Below, piece after piece: positions 4,575 to 6,455 of a DNA stretch of 6,455 bases. Below the pieces are notes generated by a model, which was not told the origin of the DNA, ran no database searches, and worked only from the letters and a program-made list of their open reading frames with translations. The stretch is from Clostridiales bacterium. Its GTDB lineage: Bacteria; Bacillota; Clostridia; Saccharofermentanales; UBA5734. The translations under genes and the position numbers were made by a program. The first letter of the stretch is position 1. Each line of letters begins with the position of its first letter. The DNA is taken from the NCBI GenBank assembly GCA_003532195.1, contig DOFA01000293.1, positions 1 through 6,455 on the forward strand. Reading direction: 5' to 3'.

Positions 4575-6455
4575 GTGCCAGAACACGCTTCGGCGGCGAA
4601 TTGCCGGATCCGGTTCAAGAGGATGTCCAGATCGGGCGGCAGGATCAGAAACCTGGTTTTTATCCTGGTCCTGGTATTGGTGATCGCGCAAATCGGACCT
4701 TTTGCCGCTCGCGGCACGCCGGTCTATGCTGAAGAAACTCCGGTCAACCGCACCGGCAAGATCACAGTCAGCGCGGCCAATGTCCGCGTTGGCCCGGGGA
4801 CCAGCTATACGCGGATCGATACGATCTACACCGGCCATATCGTCAATGTCCTGGCGGTGACAACCGGCGAACCGACTGCCGATTATGGAGACCAGTGGTA
4901 CCGCATCACGTATATCAGCACTTCCGGGTATGCCCAGGAAGGTTATCTGGTGGCGGCTTTTGTCACCCTGGACTTGCCGGAGCCGGAACCGGATCCTGAT
5001 TTTGAAGTCCAGCTGGAGAACGAAGGCTTCCCGGAAAGCTACAGGGCCGGCCTGAGAGCGCTACATGCGCTGCACCCCGCCTGGACTTTCCAAGCCCTGC
5101 ATACCGGGCTGGACTGGGCGACCGTGATTGAGCAGGAAAATGCCCCCGGCCGCAGCCTGATTCCAATAACCAAAAACGTAGGCTGGAAATCGACCGACGC
5201 GGCGGCCTACGATTGGGCGACCGACACCTGGCGGGCTTATGATGGCTCCAGCTGGATCATGTGCAACCGGGAAGTCATCGCTTATTATATGGATCCCCGG
5301 TGCATGATGGACGAGACGCACTTCTTCCAGTTCGAGGCTTTGAATTATCAGCCGGAAGTGCAGACACAAGCCGGCGTGGAGATCATCCTGCGCAATACCT
5401 TTATGGGCAATGCCAGCTTTACTTACCTGGATCAGGTCACCGATACCGAGAAATCCATATTTTACTCCGCGACCTTCATTGCCGCCGCCGAATACTCCGG
5501 CGTCAGCCCCTATCATCTGGCCGCGCGGTCGCGGATTGAAGTCGGCGGCGAAAGCGCCTCGGTCCGCGGCACTTTTTCCGTGGACCTCCAGGCGGCTTAT
5601 GACGCGGCAGGCATAACAGATCCGGTCACGACGGAATATGACGGCTATTATAATTTTTATAATATCGGCGCCAGCGCCAGCACCGAGATCCTCGGCAATG
5701 TCCGCAACGGACTGGCTTACGCCAAATATGGCTATGACCGGACGGCGGAACAGACCGCGACTGACGACCTGCAGCTGATCTCCTGGAATGACCGCTACCG
5801 CTCCATTGTCGGCGGCGCCTATTTCATCGGCTCCAAGTACATCATGGTCGGCCAGAACACGCTTTATCTGCAGAAATTTGATGTCGACAACTCAGACGGC
5901 AAGCTTTACTGGCACCAGTACATGGGCAATATCGAAGCCCCCTATTATGAGGCATCCAGCATGGCCAGGGCTTACTCGAGCATGGGCATGACGGACGCCG
6001 CCATGGTCTTTATCCTGCCGGTTTACCTCAACATGCCGGAAACCGCCTCCCCGGCGCCGGTCAGCGACGGCAATCCGAACAACTGGCTGAAAACGCTGAC
6101 GATCGACGGCTACAGCCTGACGCCGACCTTTGATCCCGCGACGACCGGCGAATACAGCCTGATCGTTGAGAACAGCGTCACCAGCGTCGCGCTGGCTGCC
6201 ACTCCGGTCAACAGCAAGGCCGCGATATCCGGAACCGGCACCCTAGAGCTGCTGGTCGGCGCCAATCCGGTCAATATTGTGGTCACTGCGGAAAATGGCG
6301 ACAAACGGAATTATGTCCTGAGCATCATTCGCCAGGCCAGCCCGACCGACCCCACGCCTACGTCGAATCCCTCGCCCACGCCTACGTCGAATCCCTCGCC
6401 CACGCCTACCTCGAATCCCACGCCCACGTCTACCTCGAATCCCACGCCCACGTCT
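4575..6455 (+). CDS. Secreted SH3 / beta-N-acetylglucosaminidase / cadherin-like protein (3' truncated by window end)
   Basis: The frame is open for 627 codons from GTG 4575 to the window end with no stop. A basic N-region and a hydrophobic core at about 27-40 are followed by VYA|EE, a plausible signal peptidase cut after residue 52; a start at ATG 4623 would give a more usual 36-residue signal. Domains in order: bacterial SH3 at about 60-132 (ANVRVGPG motif, QWYRI, GYLVAAFV), an EPEPDPD linker, a glucosaminidase-type catalytic region at about 156-488 (HPAWTFQAL, DGSSW, YYMDPR, FFQFEALNY, SPYHLAARSRIEVGG with likely catalytic E322, YYNFYNIG, VGQNTLYLQKFD), a cadherin-like sandwich at 502-587 (LKTLTIDG, FDPATTGEYSL, GDKRNYVLSIIR), then a Thr/Pro/Ser/Asn linker. 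It should bind and cleave peptidoglycan outside the cell. It is a diverged paralogue of the gene before it. What follows the linker is unknown. Confidence 0.88.
   Translation, partial: MPEHASAANCRIRFKRMSRSGGRIRNLVFILVLVLVIAQIGPFAARGTPVYAEETPVNRTGKITVSAANVRVGPGTSYTRIDTIYTGHIVNVLAVTTGEPTADYGDQWYRITYISTSGYAQEGYLVAAFVTLDLPEPEPDPDFEVQLENEGFPESYRAGLRALHALHPAWTFQALHTGLDWATVIEQENAPGRSLIPITKNVGWKSTDAAAYDWATDTWRAYDGSSWIMCNREVIAYYMDPRCMMDETHFFQFEALNYQPEVQTQAGVEIILRNTFMGNASFTYLDQVTDTEKSIFYSATFIAAAEYSGVSPYHLAARSRIEVGGESASVRGTFSVDLQAAYDAAGITDPVTTEYDGYYNFYNIGASASTEILGNVRNGLAYAKYGYDRTAEQTATDDLQLISWNDRYRSIVGGAYFIGSKYIMVGQNTLYLQKFDVDNSDGKLYWHQYMGNIEAPYYEASSMARAYSSMGMTDAAMVFILPVYLNMPETASPAPVSDGNPNNWLKTLTIDGYSLTPTFDPATTGEYSLIVENSVTSVALAATPVNSKAAISGTGTLELLVGANPVNIVVTAENGDKRNYVLSIIRQASPTDPTPTSNPSPTPTSNPSPTPTSNPTPTSTSNPTPTS
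6354..6455 (+). repeat. 24-bp in-frame tandem repeat (4.25 copies, continues past window end)
   Basis: Units start at 6354, 6378, 6402 and 6426, with 6 further bases at 6450-6455. Each encodes eight residues: TPTSNPSP in units 1 and 2, TPTSNPTP in unit 3, TSTSNPTP in unit 4. Units 1 and 2 are identical in DNA. Unit 3 differs by two bases (ACG to ACC, TCG to ACG), and unit 4 keeps both changes and adds CCT to TCT. The encoded segment is a flexible Pro/Thr/Ser/Asn linker of a secreted wall protein. The period is a multiple of three, so gain or loss of units keeps the frame. Confidence 0.95.

Noticed and set aside
4488..4838. Minus-strand open frame across the intergenic gap and the second glucosaminidase start
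   Set aside because: It is antisense to a clear signal peptide and SH3 domain, and shows no family features of its own.
5061..5516. A 151-codon minus-strand open frame
   Set aside because: It is antisense to the conserved glucosaminidase region, and its composition reflects the sense codons.
6354..6455. Possible CRISPR array
   Set aside because: The repeat is head-to-tail with no spacers and keeps an open coding frame; it is a protein linker repeat.

Overview
The window comes from a fairly GC-rich bacterium. The likeliest group is an anaerobic member of the Clostridia (Bacillota). The grounds are a ferredoxin-type DUF362 tail, Shine-Dalgarno-led genes, Clostridia-style wall glucosaminidases with SH3 and cadherin-like modules, and a Pro/Thr/Ser linker typical of Gram-positive surface proteins. 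This assignment is an inference; no rRNA or other marker gene is present. All supported genes are on the + strand.

Layout: (1) 1-147 is the 3' end of a gene whose product ends in a 4Fe-4S cluster motif, probably a DUF362 protein. (2) 188-1333 encodes a dGTPase-family HD phosphohydrolase. (3) 1358-1963 encodes a YfbR-type 5'-deoxynucleotidase, also an HD protein. (4) 1960-4485 encodes a large membrane-anchored protein with a DUF4214-like region, three beta-sandwich-like regions and a C-terminal beta-N-acetylglucosaminidase-like domain; it overlaps yfbR by four bases (ATGA). (5) 4486-4574 is the only sizeable intergenic gap; it is AT-richer and holds candidate promoter elements and a strong Shine-Dalgarno. 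(6) 4575-6455 encodes a secreted SH3 + glucosaminidase + cadherin-like protein that runs off the window inside a 24-bp tandem repeat coding for an 8-residue Pro/Thr/Ser/Asn unit.

Genes 1-4 are tightly packed (gaps of 40 and 24 nt, then a 4-nt overlap) and look like one operon. The two HD enzymes form a short deoxynucleotide-degrading pair: the first would remove triphosphate from dNTPs, the second would dephosphorylate dNMPs, both giving deoxynucleosides. The two glucosaminidases are diverged tandem paralogues with different module order and different ways of leaving the cytoplasm; they probably trim or remodel peptidoglycan. Why nucleotide turnover is translationally coupled to a wall hydrolase is not evident. 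I see no phage, transposon, CRISPR or RNA gene. The window reads mainly as housekeeping plus cell-envelope genes; the most unusual parts are the modular wall hydrolases and the repeat.
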